Assembly (NCBI RefSeq): GCF_902459465.1
Contig: NC_047082.1
Location: 1,178,001-1,242,000 of the forward strand
Reading direction: 5' to 3'
From: Asterias rubens
Taxonomy: Eukaryota > Echinodermata > Asteroidea > Forcipulatida > Asteriidae
Length of the DNA stretch: 64,000 nucleotides
This document shows, piece by piece, positions 1 through 12,196 of this stretch. The notes below the pieces were generated by a model. That model saw only the letters and a program-made list of their open reading frames with translations, did no database searches and had not been told where the DNA came from. Each line of letters starts with the position of its first letter. The first letter of the stretch is position 1. The translations under genes were made by a program, and so were the position numbers.

Positions 1-130
1 TTGTATACCCGCTATGTGCATTCAAGGGCTTGGGCTCACAAAAAGGCCAATCCGCTATCAAGTCTTACAATACAGATCAGTTATCTGCATGCGCACATTT
101 CCAGGAGCAATGGATTCACCTGGTAAGTCT

Positions 131-145
131 GCTGCCACCTAGTGG
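131..145 (-). promoter_or_regulatory. CTCF-consensus-like motif
   Basis: Read on the minus strand, this is CCACTAGGTGGCAGC, which fits the bilaterian CTCF core CCASYAGRKGGCRSY at every position. The surrounding bases (about 118-150) resemble the right terminus of the inverted-repeat element at 15331-15850, so this is probably a transposon remnant that happens to carry the motif. Binding is not shown. Confidence 0.4.
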
Positions 146-455
146 CGCCAAAAAACTCATAATTTATGATTGGTCATATAGTTCCCTTGCTTGTACCTTA
201 TTCTAAAACAACGAAAAACAAATGAAGAAAGCACTTCCAATCTATTTCGGGCCGGTGTTTTCCATGGAAATCTGTCCGCCGGAGATTCCGTGTCCCCCAT
301 ATCGGAAATATTGGAAGGAGGATGATTCAAAAGAGGGCGCTATCAGAAGAAGTTTGGACACTATTTACCGTATGGAGGGACAGAATATCCAGGGGACAGA
401 ATCTCCTGCCGAGTCGGTATTGATTGAAAATGAATAATATTATTTCTTCCTACAG

Positions 456-700
456 ACGCTGAAGTCGTTTCTGCCCGCAATGAAAGCCAAAAATAAGGGC
501 CACATTATAACCATAGCTAGCCTTGCCGGCCAGTTCCCCGCAACTTACATGGTGGATTATTGTGCCAGTAAGTTCGGCGCCGTAGGACTACACTCTTCGC
601 TGAGAATGGAGCTTCAAGTGGAAGGATATGACGGTATTGGTATGTTGCTGGTTTGCCCAGGACCAGTCAGCACCGGCATGTTCAAGGGAGCAAAGTTCAC
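456..700 (+). CDS. Single exon of an SDR16C-family (RDH10-like) short-chain dehydrogenase
   Basis: This is an internal exon with a good acceptor (TTCCTACAG before 456) and donor (GTAAGT at 701). It encodes 81 codons plus two bases. The peptide contains the catalytic segment of classical short-chain dehydrogenases: the conserved Ser in the strand TIASLAG, then YCASK (the Tyr-x3-Lys active site), then VCPGPVSTGMFKG. That last segment and the spacing resemble the SDR16C group (retinol dehydrogenase 10 / SDR16C5), NAD(P)-dependent membrane-associated enzymes oxidising retinol-like alcohols. Family membership is firm; the exact paralogue and substrate are not. No upstream exon is recognisable in 1-455. 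No downstream exon is visible before the assembly gap at 1291, so the gene either continues in missing sequence or is a fragment. The reading frame is open and the catalytic residues are intact. Confidence 0.75.
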
Positions 701-1290
701 GTAAGTTAGTCCTCCATTATGTCGCGTCATTTCCCCCTGGCCCTATCAGTAAGCTCGGGCTTCGTCCAAGGGAGCTACTTAGCTTACAGCTAAATGTCTT
801 AAATACACTATCGGGCCTTTGGCAAATCTCTGATCCGGCGAGCATCAGGCGCAAGTGTCATCAAGCCTGATCATGAAACTTGCTAAGTCCAGACAAATTT
901 TGCATATTTTAAACTGGTTGGCAACCAAGATGCCATAAAACTAACATTGGTAATCGGTGCACCACTCTTATTTTGCTTAGCAATATTACTTGCTGTGCAA
1001 TGTTATCATGTAAATTACCCTGACCTTTACATTATTACTATTATTGTTTATTTATCTGTTTTTAAATTCTATGGGCCCAATTTCATAGAGCTTTTAAAAA
1101 CTATAGCTACGCACAAACAAATTAATTATGCTTATCAGAAAACGTTACTGGCTGAAAAACACGTTTAACATCTATGAGTATAGGCTGCTTTTTATTGTTC
1201 TAACACATATTTTAAAAGCAGCTATATGAAATTGGTTCAAGTTCAGTCCCCCCCCCCTGCAAAAAATGAAAAAGTAAATACATCAAGTTT
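701..1290. other. Non-coding stretch with a decayed hairpin-MITE copy
   Basis: I see no exon that continues the dehydrogenase. About 1072-1180 begins with GGGCCCAATTTCATAGAGC, the end of the hairpin MITE seen more completely at 16631-16863. A C-run of about 11 bases lies just before the assembly gap. Confidence 0.5.
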
Positions 1291-1390
1291 NNNNNNNNNN
1301 NNNNNNNNNNNNNNNNNNNNNNNNNNNNNNNNNNNNNNNNNNNNNNNNNNNNNNNNNNNNNNNNNNNNNNNNNNNNNNNNNNNNNNNNNN
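1291..1390. other. Assembly gap (100 N)
   Basis: Exactly 100 ambiguous bases, the conventional size for a gap of unknown length. The satellite begins directly on its right side in mid-unit, so the true left end of the array and its copy number are unknown. Confidence 0.98.
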
Positions 1391-4300
1391 CTCACTACGG
1401 GATTTTTGTGCACAAAGACAATCAAAAGTACAACGAGTAAATTTGACCCGAAATCATTGCTCAATCTAAACAAGTTTAGCACCATTGGATTGACAATTTC
1501 AAGGGCTTTCCTCTCGTACAAAAATTAGTGCTATGGGGATTTTCATAGCGACGCTAGAGGCCAGGGAGTAGACCCGACACCCCCCATAAATTTGGGACAT
1601 TTAATGCATGATATACACGGCGTGTGGTAATTATTGGAGAAAACAAATATATGCGTTGAAAAAAAGCCCGGACTTATAAAAACTTTCAGCTATACTTTTG
1701 AATAATTCTGGAACTAAAAACGATAGAGAGACGCAGTTTGTACCTGCGTCATCCTGGCATGTTCCTTAATCAAATTTCAAAGTTTTAGAGCGGCTTCCAG
1801 ACTTCTTCATACCGAAAATTAAAAGTAGGCGGCTGTGCTCCGAAACGAACTCAACAAGCCTCACTACGGGATTTTTGTGCACAAAGACAATCAAAAGTAC
1901 AACGAGTAAATTTGACCCGAAATCATTGCTCAATCTAAACAAGTTTAGCACCATTGGATTGACAATTTCAAGGGCTTTCCTCTCGTACAAAAATTAGTGC
2001 TATGGGGATTTTCAAAGCGACGCTAGAGGCCAGGGAGTAGACCCGACACCCCCCATAAATTTGGGACATTTAATGCATGATATACACGGCGTGTGGTAAT
2101 TATTGGAGAAAACAAATATATGCGTTGAAAAAAAGCCCGGACTTATAAAAACTTTCAGCTATACTTTTGAATAATTCTGGAACTAAAAACGATAGAGAGA
2201 CGCAGTTTGTACCTGCGTCATCCTGGCATGTTCCTTAATCAAATTTCAAAGTTTTAGAGCGGCTTCCAGACTTCTTCATACCGAAAATTAAAAGTAGGCG
2301 GCTGTGCTCCGAAGCGAACTCAACAAGCCTCACTACGGGATTTTTGTGCACAAAGACAATCAAAAGTACAACGAGTAAATTTGACCCGAAATCATTGCTC
2401 AATCTAAACAAGTTTAGCACCATTGGATTGACAATTTCAAGGGCTTTCCTCTCGTACAAAAATTAGTGCTATGGGGATTTTCAAAGCGACGCTAGAGGCC
2501 AGGGAGTAGACCCGACACCCCCCATAAATTTGGGACATTTAATGCATGATATACACGGCGTGTGGTAATTATTGGAGAAAACAAATATATGCGTTGAAAA
2601 AAAGCCCGGACTTATAAAAACTTTCAGCTATACTTTTGAATAATTCTGGAACTAAAAACGATAGAGAGACGCAGTTTGTACCTGCGTCATCCTGGCATGT
2701 TCCTTAATCAAATTTCAAAGTTTTAGAGCGGCTTCCAGACTTCTTCATACCGAAAATTAAAAGGAGGCGGCTGTGCTCCGAAGCGAACTCAACAAGCCTC
2801 ACTACGGGATTTTTGTGCACAAAGACAATCAAAAGTACAACGAGTAAATTTGACCCGAAATCATTGCTCAATCTAAACAAGTTTAGCACCATTGGATTGA
2901 CAATTTCAAGGGCTTTCCTCTCGTACAAAAATTAGTGCTATGGGGATTTTCAAAGCGACGCTAGAGGCCAGGGAGTAGACCCGACACCCCCCATAAATTT
3001 GGGACATTTAATGCATGATATACACGGCGTGTGGTAATTATTGGAGAAAACAAATATATGCGTTGAAAAAAAGCCCGGACTTATAAAAACTTTCAGCTAT
3101 ACTTTTGAATAATTCTGGAACTAAAAACGATAGAGAGACGCAGTTTGTACCTGCGTCATCCTGGCATGTTCCTTAATCAAATTTCAAAGTTTTAGAGCGG
3201 CTTCCAGACTTCTTCATACCGAAAATTAAAAGTAGGCGGCTGTGCTCCGAAACGAACTCAACAAGCCTCACTACGGGATTTTTGTGCACAAAGACAATCA
3301 AAAGTACAACGAGTAAATTTGACCCGAAATCATTGCTCAATCTAAACAAGTTTAGCACCATTGGATTGACAATTTCAAGGGCTTTCCTCTCGTACAAAAA
3401 TTAGTGCTATGGGGATTTTCAAAGCGACGCTAGAGGCCAGGGAGTAGACCCGACACCCCCCATAAATTTGGGACATTTAATGCATGATATACACGGCGTG
3501 TGGTAATTATTGGAGAAAACAAATATATGCGTTGAAAAAAAGCCCGGACTTATAAAAACTTTCAGCTATACTTTTGAATAATTCTGGAACTAAAAACGAT
3601 AGAGAGACGCAGTTTGTACCTGCGTCATCCTGGCATGTTCCTTAATCAAATTTCAAAGTTTTAGAGCGGCTTCCAGACTTCTTCATACCGAAAATTAAAA
3701 GTAGGCGGCTGTGCTCCGAAGCGAACTCAACAAGCCTCACTACGGGATTTTTGTGCACAAAGACATTTCAAAAGTACAACGAGTAAATTTGACCCGAAAT
3801 CATTGCTCAATCTAAACAAGTTTAGCACCATTGGATTGACAATTTCAAGGGCTTTCCTCTCGTACAAAAATTAGTGCTATGGGGATTTTCATAGCGACGC
3901 TAGAGGCCAGGGAGTAGACCCGACACCCCCCATAAATTTGGGACATTTAATGCATGATATACACGGCGTGTGGTAATTATTGGAGAAAACAAATATATGC
4001 GTTGAAAAAAAGCCCGGACTTATAAAAACTTTCAGCTATACTTTTGAATAATTCTGGAACTAAAAACGATAGAGAGACGCAGTTTGTACCTGCGTCATCC
4101 TGGCATGTTCCTTAATCAAATTTCAAAGTTTTAGAGCGGCTTCCAGACTTCTTCATACCGAAAATTAAAAGTAGGCGGCTGTGCTCCGAAACGAACTCAA
4201 CAAGCCTCACTACGGGATTTTTGTGCACAAAGACAATCAAAAGTACAACGAGTAAATTTGACCCGAAATCATTGCTCAATCTAAACAAGTTTAGCACCAT

Positions 4301-7300
4301 TGGATTGACAATTTCAAGGGCTTTCCTCTCGTACAAAAATTAGTGCTATGGGGATTTTCAAAGCGACGCTAGAGGCCAGGGAGTAGACCCGACACCCCCC
4401 ATAAATTTGGGACATTTAATGCATGATATACACGGCGTGTGGTAATTATTGGAGAAAACAAATATATGCGTTGAAAAAAAGCCCGGACTTATAAAAACTT
4501 TCAGCTATACTTTTGAATAATTCTGGAACTAAAAACGATAGAGAGACGCAGTTTGTACCTGCGTCATCCTGGCATGTTCCTTAATCAAATTTCAAAGTTT
4601 TAGAGCGGCTTCCAGACTTCTTCATACCGAAAATTAAAAGTAGGCGGCTGTGCTCCGAAAGCGAACTCAACAAGCCTCACTACGGGATTTTTGTGCACAA
4701 AGACAATCAAAAGTACAACGAGTAAATTTGACCCGAAATCATTGCTCAATCTAAACAAGTTTAGCACCATTGGATTGACAATTTCAAGGGCTTTCCTCTC
4801 GTACAAAAATTAGTGCTATGGGGATTTTCAAAGCGACGCTAGAGGCCAGGGAGTAGACCCGACACCCCCCATAAATTTGGGACATTTAATGCATGATATA
4901 CACGGCGTGTGGTAATTATTGGAGAAAACAAATATATGCGTTGAAAAAAAGCCCGGACTTATAAAAACTTTCAGCTATACTTTTGAATAATTCTGGAACT
5001 AAAAACGATAGAGAGACGCAGTTTGTACCTGCGTCATCCTGGCATGTTCCTTAATCAAATTTCAAAGTTTTAGAGCGGCTTCCAGACTTCTTCATACCGA
5101 AAATTAAAAGTAGGCGGCTGTGCTCCGAAACGAACTCAACAAGCCTCACTACGGGATTTTTGTGCACAAAGACAATCAAAAGTACAACGAGTAAATTTGA
5201 CCCGAAATCATTGCTCAATCTAAACAAGTTTAGCACCATTGGATTGACAATTTCAAGGGCTTTCCTCTCGTACAAAAATTAGTGCTATGGGGATTTTCAA
5301 AGCGACGCTAGAGGCCAGGGAGTAGACCCGACACCCCCCATAAATTTGGGACATTTAATGCATGATATACACGGCGTGTGGTAATTATTGGAGAAAACAA
5401 ATATATGCGTTGAAAAAAAGCCCGGACTTATAAAAACTTTCAGCTATACTTTTGAATAATTCTGGAACTAAAAACGATAGAGAGACGCAGTTTGTACCTG
5501 CGTCATCCTGGCATGTTCCTTAATCAAATTTCAAAGTTTTAGAGCGGCTTCCAGACTTCTTCATACCGAAAATTAAAAGGAGGCGGCTGTGCTCCGAAGC
5601 GAACTCAACAAGCCTCACTACGGGATTTTTGTGCACAAAGACATTCAAAAGTACAACGAGTAAATTTGACCCGAAATCATTGCTCAATCTAAACAAGTTT
5701 AGCACCATTGGATTGACAATTTCAAGGGCTTTCCTCTCGTACAAAAATTAGTGCTATGGGGATTTTCATAGCGACGCTAGAGGCCAGGGAGTAGACCCGA
5801 CACCCCCCATAAATTTGGGACATTTAATGCATGATATACACGGCGTGTGGTAATTATTGGAGAAAACAAATATATGCGTTGAAAAAAAGCCCGGACTTAT
5901 AAAAACTTTCAGCTATACTTTTGAATAATTCTGGAACTAAAAACGATAGAGAGACGCAGTTTGTACCTGCGTCATCCTGGCATGTTCCTTAATCAAATTT
6001 CAAAGTTTTAGAGCGGCTTCCAGACTTCTTCATACCGAAAATTAAAAGTAGGCGGCTGTGCTCCGAAACGAACTCAACAAGCCTCACTACGGGATTTTTG
6101 TGCACAAAGACAATCAAAAGTACAACGAGTAAATTTGACCCGAAATCATTGCTCAATCTAAACAAGTTTAGCACCATTGGATTGACAATTTCAAGGGCTT
6201 TCCTCTCGTACAAAAATTAGTGCTATGGGGATTTTCAAAGCGACGCTAGAGGCCAGGGAGTAGACCCGACACCCCCCATAAATTTGGGACATTTAATGCA
6301 TGATATACACGGCGTGTGGTAATTATTGGAGAAAACAAATATATGCGTTGAAAAAAAGCCCGGACTTATAAAAACTTTCAGCTATACTTTTGAATAATTC
6401 TGGAACTAAAAACGATAGAGAGACGCAGTTTGTACCTGCGTCATCCTGGCATGTTCCTTAATCAAATTTCAAAGTTTTAGAGCGGCTTCCAGACTTCTTC
6501 ATACCGAAAATTAAAAGGAGGCGGCTGTGCTCCGAAGCGAACTCAACAAGCCTCACTACGGGATTTTTGTGCACAAAGACATTCAAAAGTACAACGAGTA
6601 AATTTGACCCGAAATCATTGCTCAATCTAAACAAGTTTAGCACCATTGGATTGACAATTTCAAGGGCTTTCCTCTCGTACAAAAATTAGTGCTATGGGGA
6701 TTTTCATAGCGACGCTAGAGGCCAGGGAGTAGACCCGACACCCCCCATAAATTTGGGACATTTAATGCATGATATACACGGCGTGTGGTAATTATTGGAG
6801 AAAACAAATATATGCGTTGAAAAAAAGCCCGGACTTATAAAAACTTTCAGCTATACTTTTGAATAATTCTGGAACTAAAAACGATAGAGAGACGCAGTTT
6901 GTACCTGCGTCATCCTGGCATGTTCCTTAATCAAATTTCAAAGTTTTAGAGCGGCTTCCAGACTTCTTCATACCGAAAATTAAAAGTAGGCGGCTGTGCT
7001 CCGAAACGAACTCAACAAGCCTCACTACGGGATTTTTGTGCACAAAGACAATCAAAAGTACAACGAGTAAATTTGACCCGAAATCATTGCTCAATCTAAA
7101 CAAGTTTAGCACCATTGGATTGACAATTTCAAGGGCTTTCCTCTCGTACAAAAATTAGTGCTATGGGGATTTTCAAAGCGACGCTAGAGGCCAGGGAGTA
7201 GACCCGACACCCCCCATAAATTTGGGACATTTAATGCATGATATACACGGCGTGTGGTAATTATTGGAGAAAACAAATATATGCGTTGAAAAAAAGCCCG

Positions 7301-10300
7301 GACTTATAAAAACTTTCAGCTATACTTTTGAATAATTCTGGAACTAAAAACGATAGAGAGACGCAGTTTGTACCTGCGTCATCCTGGCATGTTCCTTAAT
7401 CAAATTTCAAAGTTTTAGAGCGGCTTCCAGACTTCTTCATACCGAAAATTAAAAGTAGGCGGCTGTGCTCCGAAGCGAACTCAACAAGCCTCACTACGGG
7501 ATTTTTGTGCACAAAGACATTCAAAAGTAGAACGAGTAAATTTGACCCGAAATCATTGCTCAATCTAAACAAGTTTAGCACCATTGGATTGACAATTTCA
7601 AGGGCTTTCCTCTCGTACAAAAATTAGTGCTATGGGGATTTTCAAAGCGACGCTAGAGGCCAGGGAGTAGACCCGACACCCCCCATAAATTTGGGACATT
7701 TAATGCATGATATACACGGCGTGTGGTAATTATTGGAGAAAACAAATATATGCGTTGAAAAAAAGCCCGGACTTATAAAAACTTTCAGCTATACTTTTGA
7801 ATAATTCTGGAACTAAAAACGATAGAGAGACGCAGTTTGTACCTGCGTCATCCTGGCATGTTCCTTAATCAAATTTCAAAGTTTTAGAGCGGCTTCCAGA
7901 CTTCTTCATACCGAAAATTAAAAGTAGGCGGCTGTGCTCCGAAACGAACTCAACAAGCCTCACTACGGGATTTTTGTGCACAAAGACAATTCAAAAGTAC
8001 AACGAGTAAATTTGACCCGAAATCATTGCTCAATCTAAACAAGTTTAGCACCATTGGATTGACAATTTCAAGGGCTTTCCTCTCGTACAAAAATTAGTGC
8101 TATGGGGATTTTCAAAGCGACGCTAGAGGCCAGGGAGTAGACCCGACACCCCCCATAAATTTGGGACATTTAATGCATGATATACACGGCGTGTGGTAAT
8201 TATTGGAGAAAACAAATATATGCGTTGAAAAAAAGCCCGGACTTATAAAAACTGTCAGCTATACTTTTGAATAATTCTGGAACTAAAAACGATAGAGAGA
8301 CGCAGTTTGTACCTGCGTCATCCTGGCATGTTCCTTAATCAAATTTCAAAGTTTTAGAGCGGCTTCCAGACTTCTTCATACCGAAAATTAAAAGTAGGCG
8401 GCTGTGCTCCGAAACGAACTCAACAAGCCTCACTACGGGATTTTTGTGCACAAAGACAATCAAAAGTACAACGAGTAAATTTGACCCGAAATCATTGCTC
8501 AATCTAAACAAGTTTAGCACCATTGGATTGACAATTTCAAGGGCTTTCCTCTCGTACAAAAATTAGTGCTATGGGGATTTTCAAAGCGACGCTAGAGGCC
8601 AGGGAGTAGACCCGACACCCCCCATAAATTTGGGACATTTAATGCATGATATACACGGCGTGTGGTAATTATTGGAGAAAACAAATATATGCGTTGAAAA
8701 AAAGCCCGGACTTATAAAAACTTTCAGCTATACTTTTGAATAATTCTGGAACTAAAAACGATAGAGAGACGCAGTTTGTACCTGCGTCATCCTGGCATGT
8801 TCCTTAATCAAATTTCAAAGTTTTAGAGCGGCTTCCAGACTTCTTCATACCGAAAATTAAAAGTAGGCGGCTGTGCTCCGAAGCGAACTCAACAAGCCTC
8901 ACTACGGGATTTTTGTGCACAAAGACAATTCAAAAGTACAACGAGTAAATTTGACCCGAAATCATTGCTCAATCTAAACAAGTTTAGCACCATTGGATTG
9001 ACAATTTCAAGGGCTTTCCTCTCGTACAAAAATTAGTGCTATGGGGATTTTCAAAGCGACGCTAGAGGCCAGGGAGTAGACCCGACACCCCCCATAAATT
9101 TGGGACATTTAATGCATGATATACACGGCGTGTGGTAATTATTGGAGAAAACAAATATATGCGTTGAAAAAAAGCCCGGACTTATAAAAACTTTCAGCTA
9201 TACTTTTGAATAATTCTGGAACTAAAAACGATAGAGAGACGCAGTTTGTACCTGCGTCATCCTGGCATGTTCCTTAATCAAATTTCAAAGTTTTAGAGCG
9301 GCTTCCAGACTTCTTCATACCGAAAATTAAAAGTAGGCGGCTGTGCTCCGAAGCGAACTCAACAAGCCTCACTACGGGATTTTTGTGCACAAAGACAATC
9401 AAAAGTACAACGAGTAAATTTGACCCGAAATCATTGCTCAATCTAAACAAGTTTAGCACCATTGGATTGACAATTTCAAGGGCTTTCCTCTCGTACAAAA
9501 ATTAGTGCTATGGGGATTTTCAAAGCGACGCTAGAGGCCAGGGAGTAGACCCGACACCCCCATAAATTTGGGACATTTAATGCATGATATACACGGCGTG
9601 TGGTAATTATTGGAGAAAACAAATATATGCGTTGAAAAAAAGCCCGGACTTATAAAAACTTTCAGCTATACTTTTGAATAATTCTGGAACTAAAAACGAT
9701 AGAGAGACGCAGTTTGTACCTGCGTCATCCTGGCATGTTCCTTAATCAAATTTCAAAGTTTTAGAGCGGCTTCCAGACTTCTTCATACCGAAAATTAAAA
9801 GTAGGCGGCTGTGCTCCGAAACGAACTCAACAAGCCTCACTACGGGATTTTTGTGCACAAAGACAATCAAAAGTACAACGAGTAAATTTGACCCGAAATC
9901 ATTGCTCAATCTAAACAAGTTTAGCACCATTGGATTGACAATTTCAAGGGCTTTCCTCTCGTACAAAAATTAGTGCTATGGGGATTTTCAAAGCGACGCT
10001 AGAGGCCAGGGAGTAGACCCGACACCCCCCATAAATTTGGGACATTTAATGCATGATATACACGGCGTGTGGTAATTATTGGAGAAAACAAATATATGCG
10101 TTGAAAAAAAGCCCGGACTTATAAAAACTTTCAGCTATACTTTTGAATAATTCTGGAACTAAAAACGATAGAGAGACGCAGTTTGTACCTGCGTCATCCT
10201 GGCATGTTCCTTAATCAAATTTCAAAGTTTTAGAGCGGCTTCCAGACTTCTTCATACCGAAAATTAAAAGTAGGCGGCTGTGCTCCGAAACGAACTCAAC

Positions 10301-10950
10301 AAGCCTCACTACGGGATTTTTGTGCACAAAGACAATCAAAAGTACAACGAGTAAATTTGACCCGAAATCATTGCTCAATCTAAACAAGTTTAGCACCATT
10401 GGATTGACAATTTCAAGGGCTTTCCTCTCGTACAAAAATTAGTGCTATGGGGATTTTCAAAGCGACGCTAGAGGCCAGGGAGTAGACCCGACACCCCCCA
10501 TAAATTTGGGACATTTAATGCATGGTATACACGGCGTGTGGTAATTATTGGAGAAAACAATATGCGTTGAAAAAAAGCCCGGACTTATAAAAACTTTCAG
10601 CTATACTTTTGAATAATTCTGGAACTAAAAACGAAAGAGAGACGCAGTTTGTACCTGCGTCATCCTGGCATGTTCCTTAATCAAATTTCAAAGTTTTAGA
10701 GCGGCTTCCAGACTTCTTCATACCGAAAATTAAAAGTAGGCGGCTGTGCTCCGAAACGAACTCAACAAGCCTCCCTACGGGATTTTTGTGCACAAAGACA
10801 ATCAAAAGTACAACGGGTAAATTTGACCCGAAATCATTGCTCAATCTAAACAAGTTTAGCACCATTGGATTGACAATTTCAAGGGCTTTCCTCTCGTACA
10901 AAAATTAGTGCTATGGGGATTTTCAAAGCGACGCTAGAGTCCAGGGAGTT
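1391..10950. repeat. 469-bp satellite tandem array, about 20.4 units
   Basis: The sequence repeats with a period of 469 bp; marker positions recur at 1766, 2235, 2704, 3173, 3642, 4112, 4581, 5051 and so on to 10677. Units are nearly identical, differing at a few diagnostic sites: GTAGG/GGAGG, GAAACG/GAAGCG, CAATCAAAAG/CATTCAAAAG and TTCAAAGCG/TTCATAGCG. Single-base indels at a few sites (for example 3762-3770, 4660 and 9556) shift the period by one. Each unit contains a short perfect hairpin. A 74-codon minus-strand ORF recurs in most units, but it tracks the repeat and shows no family signature, so I do not call it a gene. The first unit is truncated by the assembly gap and the last merges into diverged copies after about 10950. 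Confidence 0.97.
1730..1750. repeat. Hairpin in the satellite unit (first intact instance)
   Basis: GACGCAG and CTGCGTC form a perfect 7-bp stem around a 7-base loop. The same 21 bases occur in every intact satellite unit at 469-bp spacing. The hairpin is broken in the diverged units (near 11300). Whether it has a function in replication, recombination or transcription is unknown. Confidence 0.7.
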
Positions 10951-12105
10951 TTATGCACAGAGCTATCGGAGAGAAAAACAAAATGTACAACGGCTAATTT
11001 CGATCCCAGTATCATGCTCAATCTTCAAAATTTTACCACCACAGGATTGCCATATTCAAGGGCTTTCCTCTCGTACAAAACTTAATGCTCTGACGATTTT
11101 TAAGGCGAGGCCGGCTAGATGCGACGGCGTGAGCAGGCACCCATTGGAAATTGACGTCACTGTGCGTGTGTACAACGTATACAAACACACGACGCAGAAG
11201 GATTCCAACCAAAAATAATAGTCATTCATAAAATAGGCCCGGACAATTAAAAACTTTCAGCAATGCTCTGGAATAACTTTGGAACCAAAAATGCTAGAGA
11301 GATGCAGTTTGTACCTTAGTCATCCTGTCATGTCCCTGCATCCATTTTTTTAAGGTTTGGGGCGACTTGCACACTTCTTGATAGAAAAAAACTCAAGTAA
11401 GCGGGGTTGCTCAGAAACGATTTCAACAACCTGAACTATGGGAGTTTTGTGCACAGAGCTGTCGGAGAGAAAAACAAAATGTACAACAGAGCTTTCGGAG
11501 AGAAAATCAAAAGTTAACACGGGTCAACTCGACCCCAAATAATCGCTCAATCTAAACAAGTTTGGCACCATTGGATTGCCATTTTCAAGGGCTTTTCTTT
11601 CCTACAAAACTTAGTGCTATGACCATTTTCATAGCGAGGCCAGTGGCCTGGAAGTGGACCCGCTGCTCCTCCAATGGGGTATTTTATGCATGTTCATGGG
11701 CCCAAAACACACGCCGCGGGCGATGAAAGGACAGCAAAATATATATATATATATATTCAATTAAAAAGGGCCTGTACTTATACAACTTTCAGCCAAACTC
11801 TTTAATAATTCTTGAACCATAAATGCTAGGAGAGACCATGGAGGAGAAGCAGTTTATTATACCATCCATGATTATACGAATCATCCTGGCATGCTGCATC
11901 CGAATTGTAAAGTTTAGGGCGGCTTCCACACTTCTTGATACCGAAATTGACAATTAGTAGGCGGGTGTAATCCAAAACGATCTCAACCAGCCTCCCTATG
12001 GTAATTTTGTGCAGAGAGCTTTTGGGAAGAAAAAAAAGTAATAACCCGGGTCAATTCGATCCGACCCCAAACTATTGCTCAATCGAATAATTCAGGTTCA
12101 GAATT
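10951..12105. repeat. Diverged satellite units at the array edge
   Basis: Two to three decayed copies of the 469-bp unit continue the array. Recognisable landmarks include CAAGGGCTTTCCTCTCGTAC (about 11059), CTCAATCTAAACAAGTTTGG (about 11547) and GTCATCCTG-like segments (about 11318 and 11881). There is a local duplication of a CAGAGCT-TCGGAGAGAAAA block near 11455-11515 and an (AT)n run near 11742. Increasing divergence away from the homogeneous core is the usual appearance of a satellite boundary. Confidence 0.85.
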
Positions 12106-12196
12106 CAAGCACCGTTAGTACTACAGTGCGCCCTCCTCCGTCCAAACTTTTCAACAACACGTCCACGCAAAACATTGGGAGGTCAAAGGTCACAAT

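Noticed and set aside
222-437. 71-codon ORF upstream of the dehydrogenase exon
   Set aside because: It has no similarity I recognise to the dehydrogenase N-terminal half and no splice link to 456; it looks like a chance ORF.
1766-10901. A 74-codon minus-strand ORF present in most satellite units
   Set aside because: It recurs only because the unit recurs, has no family signature, and is broken by single-base indels in several units and lost in the diverged copies. Conservation equals that of the non-coding part of the unit.
1391-10950. CRISPR-like or rRNA-like interpretation of the tandem array
   Set aside because: There are no short repeat/unique spacer units, and no recognisable rRNA or snRNA core. 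Units are contiguous 469-bp satellites in a eukaryotic context.
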